From positions 1 to 64,000 of the forward strand of contig JAFVQP010000070.1 of NCBI GenBank assembly GCA_017504735.1: a DNA stretch of 64,000 nt, in the 5' to 3' direction. The position numbers and the translations under genes were made by a program. Shown here in pieces: positions 8,037 through 17,830 of this stretch. This DNA comes from Clostridia bacterium. GTDB lineage: Bacteria > Bacillota_A > Clostridia > Christensenellales > Borkfalkiaceae. Every line of letters starts with the position of its first letter. Within the stretch, counting starts at the first letter, position 1. Under the pieces are notes generated by a model. That model did not search any database. It saw nothing but the letters and a program-made list of their open reading frames with translations, and had not been told where the DNA came from.

Positions 8037-8076
8037 AAAAAATCCTCCGTTAGGCGTATTCCCTATACGGAGGATT
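8037..8076 (-). terminator. Hairpin with T6 that also covers the ribosome binding site of the next gene
   Basis: On the minus strand AATCCTCCGT (8076-8067) pairs with ACGGAGGATT (8050-8041) around a 16-nt loop and is followed by TTTTTT and the ATG of the 161-aa gene. It has the form of an intrinsic terminator for addBA, yet GGAGG in its 3' arm is the ribosome binding site of the next gene. Confidence 0.65.
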
Positions 8077-8120
8077 GCATTTTTACTGTTTTTGTCGAAA
8101 AATGCCCATTGTTGTCAAAA

Positions 8121-11100
8121 TCAATCCATTTCCACCTGAAAACCATGGTTGATATTGACGATGGTACAACGGATATTTTCTTCCTTTACCTTCAAAATTT
8201 TTGCGGTTGCTTGACGGTATAAGTTCAACTGCGCGCGATAATGCGCCGTCAAATAGTCCGCACCGCCCTTCGAAAATTTATAATCGATGATTTCCACGTC
8301 ACCATCCGTGCCAACGGCTAGCAGGTCGATTGCGCCTTGGAAAATAACCGTTTCCTCTTTATTGGTTGCCCATGCGGGATGCGCCCCCTGCACCTTTGCA
8401 AAGGTATCGCAAACGGGCAATGCCACCAAGAATTTTTCCTCTTTATACAAGCGTTTCCCTTGCAGTTTTTTGAAGATAGGATTGGATAAAATTTCCACCA
8501 GCTTTTCCAAAGAAAGCAAGTTCACCGCATACCTGCCCCCGTCCTTTGCCTGATCACAAACTTCGGAAACAATTTCCTTTAAACGTGTTTTATCGACAAA
8601 TTTCCCTTGTTCATCATACAAAAGTCCAAAGTCGAAGTTCTCCAAAAAAGCATGATAGGCAACGCCTATTTCCTTCCCCGTATCCGTTTCATCTCGGTCG
8701 AATACTTCTTCAATTTCCACCGCAACCTTTTCATCAGGTACAAACGCATCGCTGAGCGCAACGTCCAAACGTTCCGCACCGACAGCTTGCTCATAGGCTT
8801 TCATCAAACCCGTTGCCGAACTCTTAACAGGTAAATTTTCCATACCTGCAAAGCCGTACTTCCAAAGGAACGCTTCGCGGATTTCTTTCGCCAAGGTTTC
8901 ATCGGGGCGGAACACCAAAGCCGTACGCTCTTGCTTGGGCATATCGTACAACAAGTCTTCCACCACGTACTGCTGCCAAACGGAAAAGTCGGTAAACTCC
9001 GCAAACGAGCGTGCATATTTCACGTCGGGCATCGCCGTGGGAGAAGTAAACAGCATATGCAAACCATACTTCGCGCGCGTCAACGCAACGTAATAAAGAT
9101 TTAACCCGTCCGCAAGCGAACTCTCCTCTTCCTTGATTTCATGCAGACGGCGAAGTACCGTACTGCGTTTCACCATCGTATCTGCGTTAAAAGCACGCGG
9201 TGCAAGCCCGTACACCTCTTCCACAAACACCTCGTCATGATCCACGCCACGGAACACTTCGCTGAGGTTGTCCAAAATAACGATGGGATATTCTAACCCC
9301 TTTGAGGAATGCATTGTCAAAACCTTTACCGAGTCTTCACCACCGTTTTCACTGTACTCTATCTTATAATCCATATCCCGCAAACGGTCTAAAAACTCGT
9401 GTACGCAAAGGGGTTCGGGGGTAGTTGTTTCCTCGATAAAACGATTGATACGGCGAAGTGCAGAAACACCGTTTGGACGTGTCAATAAATCGGCTTCCAT
9501 ACGGGTTTCCGAAATGATTTTCGTCAACAGCTCCCCTGCATCCAAAACACGGGAAAGCCCCCTAATTTCGTCGTAATATTGGTAGAAACGTTGTAATTTT
9601 TCCGCCAAAGTGTCCTGCTTTTCCTCCGCATAACGCCGACAAGCTTGACGGAAGAAATGTTCGTCACGGTACGCGAGACGGATTGTTGTCAAATCATCCG
9701 CCGTCAAATTTCCCACAGCCGACAACAAGACACTGCAAAGCGGAATATCCTGCGCCGCATTGTCAATCAAAGCCAACAAGTCGATGAGCATTTTCACTTC
9801 GGAAAAATCGCAAATATTGACAGCCGCAGCCGCCGTTACAGGGACCCCCTCTGTCGATAACGCTTCGACCGTACGTGCAATTTGTCCCTGTTTTTTTCTC
9901 GACAAAACGGCAATATCCGAATATTTTACCTCACGGTAATCCTTGATGTCAGGGTCATAAAAGGTTTTTCCTCGTTCCTCATCAATAATATGACGAATGG
10001 TTTTTGCAAGCAAGCTCATTTCCTGCGTTTCGCGGTTTTCCTGCTGTTTGACCGAATAAACGCCACGTTCCAACAAAGTGCCTTTTTCGGGCTTACCAAG
10101 AAAGTGAACGCACACTCTTCCGCTGTTCACCTCATACCTGCCCCCCTTCTCCATGTAAGAACCGCGTGCGTAATCCACGTCGCACACCTTCTTCGTCATG
10201 GCGAGAGAGAACTGTGTATTCACTGCATCTAACACCTGATCAGAGCTGCGGAAATTGCGTGACATAAACAAATTTGAACCGCCATTTTCCTCAAACTCTT
10301 CTTGCTTTTCCACAAAGAAACGAGATTTACTGCCACGGAACCCATAAATTGCCTGCTTCACGTCCCCTACCAAGAAAAGATTATCCCCGCTGATGCGGGT
10401 AATCAATGCTTCCTGCACAGGGTTGACGTCTTGATACTCGTCCACAAACACAAAACGGTATTTTTGACGCATCTCCGCCATTACCTCTTCCTTCTCTAAA
10501 AGGTGTAATGCCTTATGTTCCAAATCGTTGTAATCCAATACGCCGCGCTCCTGCTTTAACCGTTCGTATTTCTCGTCAAAACGCAAGAGGTAGTTTGATA
10601 AAATAGCGGCGGTTTTCCCTGATTGTAAAAAGTTTACCTTTTCTTCGTCACGAGAAAGATGTTTTGACAGCTCATCATCGATGATTTTGGTTACACGTTC
10701 TTTCAAAAAGGATAACTTCTCACGATATTGTACACGTTCTGCGCTGTCCTTTTTCGTACCGCGATTGACGGAGAATTTGGGTTTTTGCACCGCACACGCC
10801 GCAAAATAGTCCTTGGCGTAAATCAACTCGTCCAACAATTCTAACAGCTCGTCGCAAAGGGAAAGCTGCGCACTTTCCTCGTCCGCTAAGAAGTAAGCGC
10901 GTACGTCCTCAACCAGCTCGTAATAATACCGACACTTCTCTTCCAACTTTTCACGCAAATCCACACACACGCAATCGAAAGTTTCTTCCGTATATCCTGT
11001 GGAAGCTTTTAAATAGCTGCGATAATCCGCACGGTTGCGCAATTGTTCATAGGTTTTTAAGAAAATTTCACGCAACGCACGATCGCTTTTCTTGCGCCAA

Positions 11101-11588
11101 TACAAGGACAAAAGATAGGCAAAATCTTCCTCTTTATTCTCGTATCCTTCTTCCAACAGTTCGTCGAGCGCCGCATTTTTCAACGCCGTACCTTCCGCAT
11201 CGTCACCACCAATCACACGGAAACTGCTGTCGATATCCGCAAGGTAAAAGTGAGAGCGGAGCAGTTTTGCGCAAAACGAGTGTATGGTGGAAATGTCCGC
11301 ACCAGGCACCTCAGACAGTTGTTTTTTCAACAATTCGCGACGTTCCGCCGTGGTTGTATCACGGTTGATTTCCTCAATCAACTCCTTACACAGCTTCTCT
11401 TTCATTTGCGCCGCCGCTTTTTTCGTAAAGGTTACGGCAAGAATTTCCCCTACCCCCGTCCCATCTTTGATAAGACGGATAATCTTTTCAATCATAACGG
11501 TGGTTTTACCGCTACCTGCGGAAGCAGAAACGATGGTTTTACCTTGCGCCTCAATGGCACGCATTTGTTCCTGTGTAAAATTCGCCAT
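8121..11588 (-). CDS. addA: AddA, helicase/nuclease subunit
   Basis: UvrD/RecB-type subunit of the AddAB double-strand-break resection complex, which unwinds and degrades ends until it meets a Chi site and then loads RecA. At 1155 residues it is close to B. subtilis AddA (1232). Walker A is ASAGSGKT at residues 22-29, Walker B DEYQDVNP near 390, and the C-terminal RecB-like nuclease shows QGAIDLLA and IIDYKFSK around 1085-1106. The start ATG 11588 is preceded by GGGGAGGAG inside the end of addB, with only 3 bp between the genes. Two copies of the dispersed 15-mer fall inside (8526-8540 and 10131-10145), encoding GGRYAV and GGRYEV. Confidence 0.95.
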   Translation of the reverse strand: MANFTQEQMRAIEAQGKTIVSASAGSGKTTVMIEKIIRLIKDGTGVGEILAVTFTKKAAAQMKEKLCKELIEEINRDTTTAERRELLKKQLSEVPGADISTIHSFCAKLLRSHFYLADIDSSFRVIGGDDAEGTALKNAALDELLEEGYENKEEDFAYLLSLYWRKKSDRALREIFLKTYEQLRNRADYRSYLKASTGYTEETFDCVCVDLREKLEEKCRYYYELVEDVRAYFLADEESAQLSLCDELLELLDELIYAKDYFAACAVQKPKFSVNRGTKKDSAERVQYREKLSFLKERVTKIIDDELSKHLSRDEEKVNFLQSGKTAAILSNYLLRFDEKYERLKQERGVLDYNDLEHKALHLLEKEEVMAEMRQKYRFVFVDEYQDVNPVQEALITRISGDNLFLVGDVKQAIYGFRGSKSRFFVEKQEEFEENGGSNLFMSRNFRSSDQVLDAVNTQFSLAMTKKVCDVDYARGSYMEKGGRYEVNSGRVCVHFLGKPEKGTLLERGVYSVKQQENRETQEMSLLAKTIRHIIDEERGKTFYDPDIKDYREVKYSDIAVLSRKKQGQIARTVEALSTEGVPVTAAAAVNICDFSEVKMLIDLLALIDNAAQDIPLCSVLLSAVGNLTADDLTTIRLAYRDEHFFRQACRRYAEEKQDTLAEKLQRFYQYYDEIRGLSRVLDAGELLTKIISETRMEADLLTRPNGVSALRRINRFIEETTTPEPLCVHEFLDRLRDMDYKIEYSENGGEDSVKVLTMHSSKGLEYPIVILDNLSEVFRGVDHDEVFVEEVYGLAPRAFNADTMVKRSTVLRRLHEIKEEESSLADGLNLYYVALTRAKYGLHMLFTSPTAMPDVKYARSFAEFTDFSVWQQYVVEDLLYDMPKQERTALVFRPDETLAKEIREAFLWKYGFAGMENLPVKSSATGLMKAYEQAVGAERLDVALSDAFVPDEKVAVEIEEVFDRDETDTGKEIGVAYHAFLENFDFGLLYDEQGKFVDKTRLKEIVSEVCDQAKDGGRYAVNLLSLEKLVEILSNPIFKKLQGKRLYKEEKFLVALPVCDTFAKVQGAHPAWATNKEETVIFQGAIDLLAVGTDGDVEIIDYKFSKGGADYLTAHYRAQLNLYRQATAKILKVKEENIRCTIVNINHGFQVEMD

Positions 11589-11591
11589 ACG

Positions 11592-14500
11592 TTACTCCTC
11601 CCCTTCTCGTTTTTTTCTTGCGATTTTCGCAATCATACCCGTATCGACCGCAGGTTCTTTTCTCGGCTGTGCGCTGTCCTTGTTAAATCCGCACATACCG
11701 CCATACTTACAATATTCACAGCTTCCCTCATACGGTGAAGCCGCAACGTAGCCTTCCTTCAGTTCCTTACACCCCTGCCTTGCCACGTGCACGGAATAAT
11801 CGAGGAAATCACGGAAGGTATCCTCATCCATGACACGTTTTGCCGCCACACTGTTTTTGAGTGCCGCAGGGAAATACTCACTCTTCACCGTTTCGTTTGC
11901 AGGAGAAAGGTTTTTATCCCCGCTCATCAGCGCCTCTTCCGAGCCGTTCATGAATCCACGCATACGGAAACGCCCCTCGTCGTCCGTTGCATAATTTACA
12001 GACGCAGGGAAGTAAAAGACCCCGGCAGGTATGCGTTCACCTTTCAATTCTGACATATAAAGCTGCAACTGAATCTTCTGTCCTGTATAATACGAGGTCG
12101 CCGAATCGTCTATCGTGCCCGTCTTGTAATCGATGATACGCACGTATTTATTTGTACCGTCCACACGGTCCACTTTGCCGTGGAAAAATTCCGCGCTGAT
12201 GGGTCTTTCCGTTTGTTCTACGAGGAAATCGGAATTTTTGATTTGACGATACGCCGCCGCTGCAACGTCTATCCCTTCTTGCAACAACTTATCGGAGAAA
12301 ACCGTTCCCGACGCCGTATCTTGTTGCATGGTATATATGGAATTATTCAGCAGTTTTGTACCTTCCTCAAGGGCAAACGCACGCATCTCTTCTTCCGTTG
12401 CAAACTCGGCGGCGTGCTTTGCCGTCTCTTGTAACAGTTCGTGGATAAAGTTCCCTGTATCCACCGCAAGCACCATTGCTTCTTCGCGTTCTTTTAGGCG
12501 CAAGCCTCTTTCCGCAAAGTTTCTAAACGGGCAAGCAAAATAGCTTTCCAACCCCGTGGGAGACACTTTTCCATCACGGAAAAACAACTCCTCACCGCGT
12601 TCAACGAATACCTGCCCCCTTCTTTCCTTCAAATAATCATCCTTTTCCGTCACACTCAGCTTGTCCAAAGCCGTAAACAAAGACGAGTATTGTAAACGCG
12701 TATCTTCACGCTTTGCCTCATATTCACTCTTTTCAATCAATAACTGTCGAATGGCAGGCGCAACCGCCGAACACTTATATGCAAAGTCGCTAGGCAACAG
12801 TTTTTTACGGCGCACCAGCTTTCCACCGTTTACCTCAACAAACAATCTATCGATATAACGGAAAATATCGCTGAGCGCAGGCTCGCTTCCGTCCGCCGCC
12901 AAAGGGTAGCTAAGATACAAGGCATCCGTAAAGGCGCAAAGGTTCAAACATACGCTTTCACGTGCGCGAACGTTCACCTCGGCAACCGTCGGCTCCATCA
13001 TTGCTTTCACTTCCGCAAGCCTTGCAATTTCTTTATCGGAAACGATTGCCGTATCCGCAGAAGCCCTAGGCACGCTCTCCGTCATTCCCATCGCAAACAA
13101 TACGCGCGTACTCTCAATACGGCTATCCGTGATATCTCCCACAAACACCGCATCCGACTTCAAAGGTATCAAGGAAATCTCCGTCGCCTCTAAGCCGTTT
13201 TTCAAAATTGCCTCAAACTCAGCGACCGTCATTTCCTTGTCGCCCGTCAAAAATTCCGCTTCCGCAAGCACCCGTTCTAGTGCCTTGTCAATTTGGGCAA
13301 GATACCCTTTATGCGCCACGTCAGCAATACTATTTTCAAGCGTTTCCAGCGCGTTTTGCACGTCAAAGTCTGCGAGGATTTTTCGTACCGCAAGGCAGTA
13401 ATCTCTACCATGCCCCCTTGCTTTTATCCCATTTGTCGCCATTAGCACCCTTTCACGCGCCCATTCTAAAGCCGCACGATCGTACCCTTCAACCGCCTCG
13501 CCTTCCTTAATCGGGCGTTTTGCACCGCCACGGTAGTTGGCAAATTTATACAAATAATTGCGGTATTCGTCACTTTCACCAAACAGTACGTTTTGCGTTA
13601 AAGATTGTACGGCAATCGGGGAAAAGCGTTCTCGCACCACACGGAAACAATCGAGTAAAAAACGGCTGACAGGATGCCTGCGCAAAGACTTTTTCTCATC
13701 GATGAAATAAGGAATACCATATTCCGCAAAGGTCTTTTTTAAGGGTAAAGCGTAAGATGCTACGTCGGGCACCAGCACCGCAATATCACGGTAACGAAGT
13801 CCCTCTTTTTCCGACATCGCACGACGGATTTTCGTCGCTACGTATTCCGCCTCTGCCGTCTTATCATCCGCTTCAAAAAGGTGTATGCGCTCTGTTTCTA
13901 CTTTCACTCCCGCACGAACGGGATTAAACAAGCCTTTACGCAAAATTTCAGCTTCACCCTGTAAAGGTTTCCCTACTTCACGCACCTGCAACTTTCCATA
14001 TTCAGCACAAACGCCTGCAAACGACTGTGCCGCGCGATTTGCATAAATTTCCGCTTCATCACTGCAAAAAATACCAATGACGTTCGAAGCCGTTTCCAAG
14101 ACCGCGCGAATCGCCTCACGTGCCTGCGCAGTAAAGGACGTGTACCCTAAAAAGAATACGTTGACTCCCTTTAAAACCCCTTCCTTACGGATTTTTGCAG
14201 GCAATAAAGACAAATACTTACTCTCATCGATTAAACCGCCATTTTGTAAAAATTGCGTATATCCTTCATAAATTACCGCCAGGTCCGACACTTTCTTTTT
14301 CAACATATCGTCGGGCAATAAGGCAGCACTTTCCGTCAATACTTCGGGTGTAATTTCCGACGCGGAAAGCTGCGCTAAGGTCTCGTAAATACAACGCGCG
14401 TTGTTTCCAATCCCCGTGATAGAGGTGAAACATTGCAACGCGCCCTCACGTTGCAAACGAGTCATTACTTCCCCCACCGCCATCACGGAACCTTCTTTGC

Positions 14501-14720
14501 TGAGGGTATGCTCTTCCGTCGTTAAAAAACGCGCAAAGGTCGCCACGTGAGATCGGAACGTACCGCCAAGCCGTTTGAGTAGCGCACGCTCAGCAAGCAA
14601 GGTCAATCGATCCTCGCAAAAAATGAGGTTTACGCCACCGCGTTCCTCGTAAGCCGCCGCATATTCCGCCATCGTCTCCAAACATTGAGACAACGTATAA
14701 GCCTTTAAAATCGCGTTCAT
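11592..14720 (-). CDS. addB: AddB, nuclease subunit
   Basis: Partner of AddA; supplies the second nuclease domain and, in B. subtilis, Chi recognition. At 1042 residues it is somewhat shorter than B. subtilis AddB (1166). The RecB-like nuclease has IDYKTG near residue 875, and the four cysteines of the Fe-S staple are present: C728 in YFACPF, then CEYC and GGMC at about 1000, 1003 and 1009, the same C-x2-C-x5-C spacing as in B. subtilis. The N-terminus lacks the GRSGSGKT-type Walker A of B. subtilis AddB; the equivalent stretch reads AYTLSQCLETMAE. Start ATG 14720 has AAAGGAGG upstream. Copies of the dispersed 15-mer lie at 12605-12619 and, reversed and imperfect, at 12022-12035. Confidence 0.93.
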   Translation of the reverse strand: MNAILKAYTLSQCLETMAEYAAAYEERGGVNLIFCEDRLTLLAERALLKRLGGTFRSHVATFARFLTTEEHTLSKEGSVMAVGEVMTRLQREGALQCFTSITGIGNNARCIYETLAQLSASEITPEVLTESAALLPDDMLKKKVSDLAVIYEGYTQFLQNGGLIDESKYLSLLPAKIRKEGVLKGVNVFFLGYTSFTAQAREAIRAVLETASNVIGIFCSDEAEIYANRAAQSFAGVCAEYGKLQVREVGKPLQGEAEILRKGLFNPVRAGVKVETERIHLFEADDKTAEAEYVATKIRRAMSEKEGLRYRDIAVLVPDVASYALPLKKTFAEYGIPYFIDEKKSLRRHPVSRFLLDCFRVVRERFSPIAVQSLTQNVLFGESDEYRNYLYKFANYRGGAKRPIKEGEAVEGYDRAALEWARERVLMATNGIKARGHGRDYCLAVRKILADFDVQNALETLENSIADVAHKGYLAQIDKALERVLAEAEFLTGDKEMTVAEFEAILKNGLEATEISLIPLKSDAVFVGDITDSRIESTRVLFAMGMTESVPRASADTAIVSDKEIARLAEVKAMMEPTVAEVNVRARESVCLNLCAFTDALYLSYPLAADGSEPALSDIFRYIDRLFVEVNGGKLVRRKKLLPSDFAYKCSAVAPAIRQLLIEKSEYEAKREDTRLQYSSLFTALDKLSVTEKDDYLKERRGQVFVERGEELFFRDGKVSPTGLESYFACPFRNFAERGLRLKEREEAMVLAVDTGNFIHELLQETAKHAAEFATEEEMRAFALEEGTKLLNNSIYTMQQDTASGTVFSDKLLQEGIDVAAAAYRQIKNSDFLVEQTERPISAEFFHGKVDRVDGTNKYVRIIDYKTGTIDDSATSYYTGQKIQLQLYMSELKGERIPAGVFYFPASVNYATDDEGRFRMRGFMNGSEEALMSGDKNLSPANETVKSEYFPAALKNSVAAKRVMDEDTFRDFLDYSVHVARQGCKELKEGYVAASPYEGSCEYCKYGGMCGFNKDSAQPRKEPAVDTGMIAKIARKKREGEE

Positions 14721-14746
14721 TTGACGCCTCCTTTGCTCTTTTCATT

Positions 14747-14775
14747 ATTATACCATATTTCAAGGGAAAATTTCA
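14747..14775 (-). promoter_or_regulatory. Possible addBA promoter
   Basis: A perfect minus-strand -10 TATAAT (14752-14747) lies 26 bp before the addB start. The best -35 at 17 bp, TGAAAT, is weak, so activation or low basal expression is possible. Confidence 0.45.
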
Positions 14776-14816
14776 GCTTTTTTTCACAATAAATTTGTGG
14801 AAATCTTCATTTTGTT

Positions 14817-14845
14817 TTTACAAATTTAAAATTATGTGCTATAAT
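14817..14845 (+). promoter_or_regulatory. Sigma-A promoter of the 325-aa lipoprotein gene
   Basis: -35 TTTACA (14817-14822), 17-bp spacer, -10 TATAAT (14840-14845). Divergent from the addB promoter region. Confidence 0.75.
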
Positions 14846-14902
14846 ATTAGATGTTGAATGATTTTTTACGGAAAAATGCAAATTTTCCGTTTAGGAGCAT
14901 AT

Positions 14903-15880
14903 ATGAAAAGAAAAAAAATCCCCGCCATCCTTGCCCTTGTTATAGGTTTAACTGCGCTTGGCGGATGTACAAACTCTAACCAAAAAGTAAATATCGGTAA
15001 TCATTGGAACGTAAATGCCATAGACGTGAACGAAGCCATCCACGAAACCTTGGTTTACGACGTTGCATTTGAAGCGAATGATACCAGCCTTGTCGAATAT
15101 CAGCTCAATTATAAAGATGGCAAATATACCACCACCTTAATCAGTGAAAAAGTCGGCAGTAAAACCATTTACACCTACTCCACCCAGCTTAATATTACAG
15201 CGCAATATACTTTGAATGGAGTAACTGAAGAATGTAACGACGTCCTCACCTCAACCGTAAAATTTTACGCAGCTGGCGACGGCTTGCGCCCCATTTCCTC
15301 GCAAAAGGAAATTAACGCAAGTACCCCTACTGGCATTACGGGCTTAACGGCTAGCGACTGCTACGCGCAATCGCATTACTCCATACAGATTACCTATAAC
15401 GACGATTGCACGGAAGGAAAATCCATCGTCACCAATCTTGACCCTTCCATGAGCAATACACCTGCAAAGGAAAAAACCTTTGAAATCGATGAGAAAAAGT
15501 TCCGCTTCTTGGATAATGAACAAGTATTGCTTGTCCTTCGTGCGGTAAACAACAGCACTTCCTCAGCGAAATTAAACGTCTATAGTCCCTTCGCGGAAAC
15601 AATCCAAAAAGTTTCGCTTAGTTTCCAAACAGAAGAAAGCGCAGAATTTTCCTTCTATAAAAATGGCAGCGAAGAAAAGGTGAAAAGTATAATCACCTAT
15701 CGCCCTGTAGATTTCGTATTAGATGAGAAAAATCCTGGGGGAACGCAAACGGCATGGGTTGCCAAAGCTGCTGACACATCCAAAAACACAAACCGCAATA
15801 TCATTTTGCGATTGGAAACCCCCTTGTCGTATGGTTTAGGTTCTTTGATTTACACCTTAAACTCGGCAACTTATCAATAA
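14903..15880 (+). CDS. Hypothetical lipoprotein, 325 aa
   Basis: Signal peptide with basic KRKKK start, hydrophobic core and lipobox LGG-C22. The mature protein is rich in Thr, Asn and beta-type alternation, with two cysteines around residue 165 (DCYAQS and DDCTEG) that could pair. No recognised domain. The start at 14903 is chosen because TTAGGAG lies 8 bp upstream; an earlier in-frame ATG at 14858 would only add a poor N-terminal extension before the signal peptide. It has its own near-consensus promoter and ends in a bidirectional terminator shared with hpt. General similarity in style to the 490-aa lipoprotein at 5366 suggests a related exported class. Confidence 0.75.
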   Translation: MKRKKIPAILALVIGLTALGGCTNSNQKVNIGNHWNVNAIDVNEAIHETLVYDVAFEANDTSLVEYQLNYKDGKYTTTLISEKVGSKTIYTYSTQLNITAQYTLNGVTEECNDVLTSTVKFYAAGDGLRPISSQKEINASTPTGITGLTASDCYAQSHYSIQITYNDDCTEGKSIVTNLDPSMSNTPAKEKTFEIDEKKFRFLDNEQVLLVLRAVNNSTSSAKLNVYSPFAETIQKVSLSFQTEESAEFSFYKNGSEEKVKSIITYRPVDFVLDEKNPGGTQTAWVAKAADTSKNTNRNIILRLETPLSYGLGSLIYTLNSATYQ

Positions 15881-15892
15881 TTGTCAATGATG

Positions 15893-15927
15893 AAAACAGC
15901 TTGCGTTGGTTCGCAAGCTGTTTTTTT
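15893..15927. terminator. Bidirectional terminator between lipoprotein gene and hpt
   Basis: AAAACAGCTTGCG (15893-15905) pairs with CGCAAGCTGTTTT (15912-15924) around TTGGTT. Runs of A before and T after make it usable from both strands, as expected for the two convergent genes. Confidence 0.85.
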
Positions 15928-15936
15928 ATACTCATT

Positions 15937-16485
15937 TTAATTTTCATACACCCAACGGCTAAGGATCCCCACGTAGGGAAGGTCGCGATATTTCTCCGCA
16001 TAATCCAAACCGTAGCCAATAACAAACTCGTCCTCAATCTCAAAACAAGTGTAGTCCGCTGTAATATCCGACACACGGCGCGCAGGTTTATCCAGCAAGG
16101 TTACAATGCGAAGACTCGACGGATTACGAGTTTGCAACATCTTCTTCAACGCATACATGGTATGTCCGGAATCGATAATATCCTCAACAATCAACACGTC
16201 TTTCCCTTCAATATTCGACAAAATATCCAACCCAACGGAAAGCCTGCCGCTGCTGGTCGTACCAAAACCATAGGATGAAACCTTCATAAATTCAACCGTA
16301 ACAGGAGTTTTCATCGCACGGATTAAATCCGCAAAGAAAACCACGCTTCCTTTTAAAATACAAACGGCAATAACCTCTTTTCCGTGATAATCCTCGTCAA
16401 TTTTTTTTGCCACTTCTTTAATCCGTTCCGCAATTTGCGCTTCGGACAACAACACTCTTTCAATTTCCGATTTTTGCATATTCAT
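15937..16485 (-). CDS. hpt: Hypoxanthine phosphoribosyltransferase
   Basis: Purine salvage enzyme transferring the PRPP ribose phosphate to hypoxanthine or guanine. The type-I PRTase loop VLIVEDIIDSGHT (near residue 103), the PPi-loop LKGSVVFFADL and DFVVGYGLDY-like EFVIGYGLDYAEKYRDLPY are all present; the 182-residue length is normal. The start at 16485 is chosen over ATG 16491, because CAGGAG would be only 2 nt from the latter. It follows tilS by about 16 bp, the usual tilS-hpt order of Bacillota; the ftsH gene that often follows is missing and a terminator follows instead. Confidence 0.94.
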   Translation of the reverse strand: MNMQKSEIERVLLSEAQIAERIKEVAKKIDEDYHGKEVIAVCILKGSVVFFADLIRAMKTPVTVEFMKVSSYGFGTTSSGRLSVGLDILSNIEGKDVLIVEDIIDSGHTMYALKKMLQTRNPSSLRIVTLLDKPARRVSDITADYTCFEIEDEFVIGYGLDYAEKYRDLPYVGILSRWVYEN

Positions 16486-16501
16486 TCGCATCTCTCCTGC
16501 T

Positions 16502-17806
16502 TTATTTTTTCCGTATTGATATATACAACGGCAGTTTTGTATCCACCGTTACCTTAACTTTTTCCGAAATTTCCACACCGCACACCACGTAAACTTCACC
16601 ATTTTCTTCTGCAATCAACGGTAAATATTCACGCTCGGTTACGGGCGTTTTTTCTTCATTAAAAAATTTTTTTAAGGTCTTTTTTCCACCGCCAAAGCGT
16701 TGAATAAAATCCCCTTCCTGCCGATAGCGATACAACGCCGTTTTAGGGATTTTTTCTCCATCCACCTTTAATACCCGCCATCCGTTTTTCTCTTGGATTG
16801 GGTTAAGTGATACACTCACCGCATACCTGCCCCCATCAAATCCATTTAGACTAAAGCTTTGCGCAGGTTTTTTGTCCTCAAGCACCTCTTCAAAAGCCTT
16901 ATAAAAACAAATACCTTCTTCCCTCTTCTCTGCCTCTACGCCTTTCGGGAAAGACAACCTTGCGCCCCGTTCTAAAGATTGCAAATTATATGCGTTTTCC
17001 AAATGCAACGCAGTATAATCTCGCTGTACCCCCAAGGACTTTAAAGCCAGCAGGCACGCACGGCGGAACAACGGTTTTTTCTCACAAAACTTCACCGTTA
17101 TGCCATCCGACTCTTCCGCAACCAACGCCTTGGCGTATTCATACAGCAAATCGTCATCCTCGCTAGCCAAATGAGAAAAACGCACCAGGTTCTCCAACGT
17201 ACCAGGCACAGCCTCTTCCATGAGAGGTAAAATTTGCAAACGCAGCTTATTGCGCGTTGCATCCATTTCTTGGTTGGTGCTATCCTCGCAATAAGGCAAG
17301 CTGTTTTCCTCGGCATACGCCACGATTTCAGCGCGCGTCCATGAGAGGAAGGGACGAATGATTTTACCATTCATCTCAACCATGCCCCCCACACCCGTAA
17401 GGGAAGTACCGCGCATTAAGCGAAAAAGTACCGTTTCCGCATCGTCGTTTTTATGATGTGCAGTGGCTATATAATCCGCATTCCCTGCAGACAATATCCG
17501 TTCAAAACACTCCTGTCGAAAAGCACGCGCCGCCGTCTCCAAACTTTGCTTATCCCGTTTCGCACGCAAAGGGCAATCCTCGGAAAAACGGTACAAGGGT
17601 ACGCTTAAGCGAGCGCAATACTCCTCCACAAACTGCGCATCCGCAAGGCTTTCTTCCCCGCGAATACCATGTTCACAATGCACAGCGCAAAGCGTGTAGC
17701 CATATTCTTTCTCCCATTTTTTTAAATAATGTAAGAGTGAAACGGAATCCACACCGCCGCTAATCGCCACGCATATACGTTTTTCCGCAAAATCCTTCAA
17801 CGTCAT
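16502..17806 (-). CDS. tilS: tRNA(Ile)-lysidine synthetase
   Basis: Modifies C34 of the CAU tRNA-Ile to lysidine using ATP and lysine, so that it reads AUA. The PP-loop SGGVDS is at residues 16-21, with CAVHCEHGIRGEES shortly after and TAHHKNDDAETVLFRLMRGT near 125-144. The substrate-binding and C-terminal domains (LPLYISIRKK end) bring it to 434 residues, typical of the long TilS form. It starts 24 bp after the GH78-like gene and precedes hpt, so the two housekeeping genes may ride on the glycosidase transcript. The dispersed 15-mer (16820-16834) encodes DGGRYAV here. Confidence 0.93.
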   Translation of the reverse strand: MTLKDFAEKRICVAISGGVDSVSLLHYLKKWEKEYGYTLCAVHCEHGIRGEESLADAQFVEEYCARLSVPLYRFSEDCPLRAKRDKQSLETAARAFRQECFERILSAGNADYIATAHHKNDDAETVLFRLMRGTSLTGVGGMVEMNGKIIRPFLSWTRAEIVAYAEENSLPYCEDSTNQEMDATRNKLRLQILPLMEEAVPGTLENLVRFSHLASEDDDLLYEYAKALVAEESDGITVKFCEKKPLFRRACLLALKSLGVQRDYTALHLENAYNLQSLERGARLSFPKGVEAEKREEGICFYKAFEEVLEDKKPAQSFSLNGFDGGRYAVSVSLNPIQEKNGWRVLKVDGEKIPKTALYRYRQEGDFIQRFGGGKKTLKKFFNEEKTPVTEREYLPLIAEENGEVYVVCGVEISEKVKVTVDTKLPLYISIRKK

Positions 17807-17830
17807 AAAAACAGTATCCTACAAATCTCC

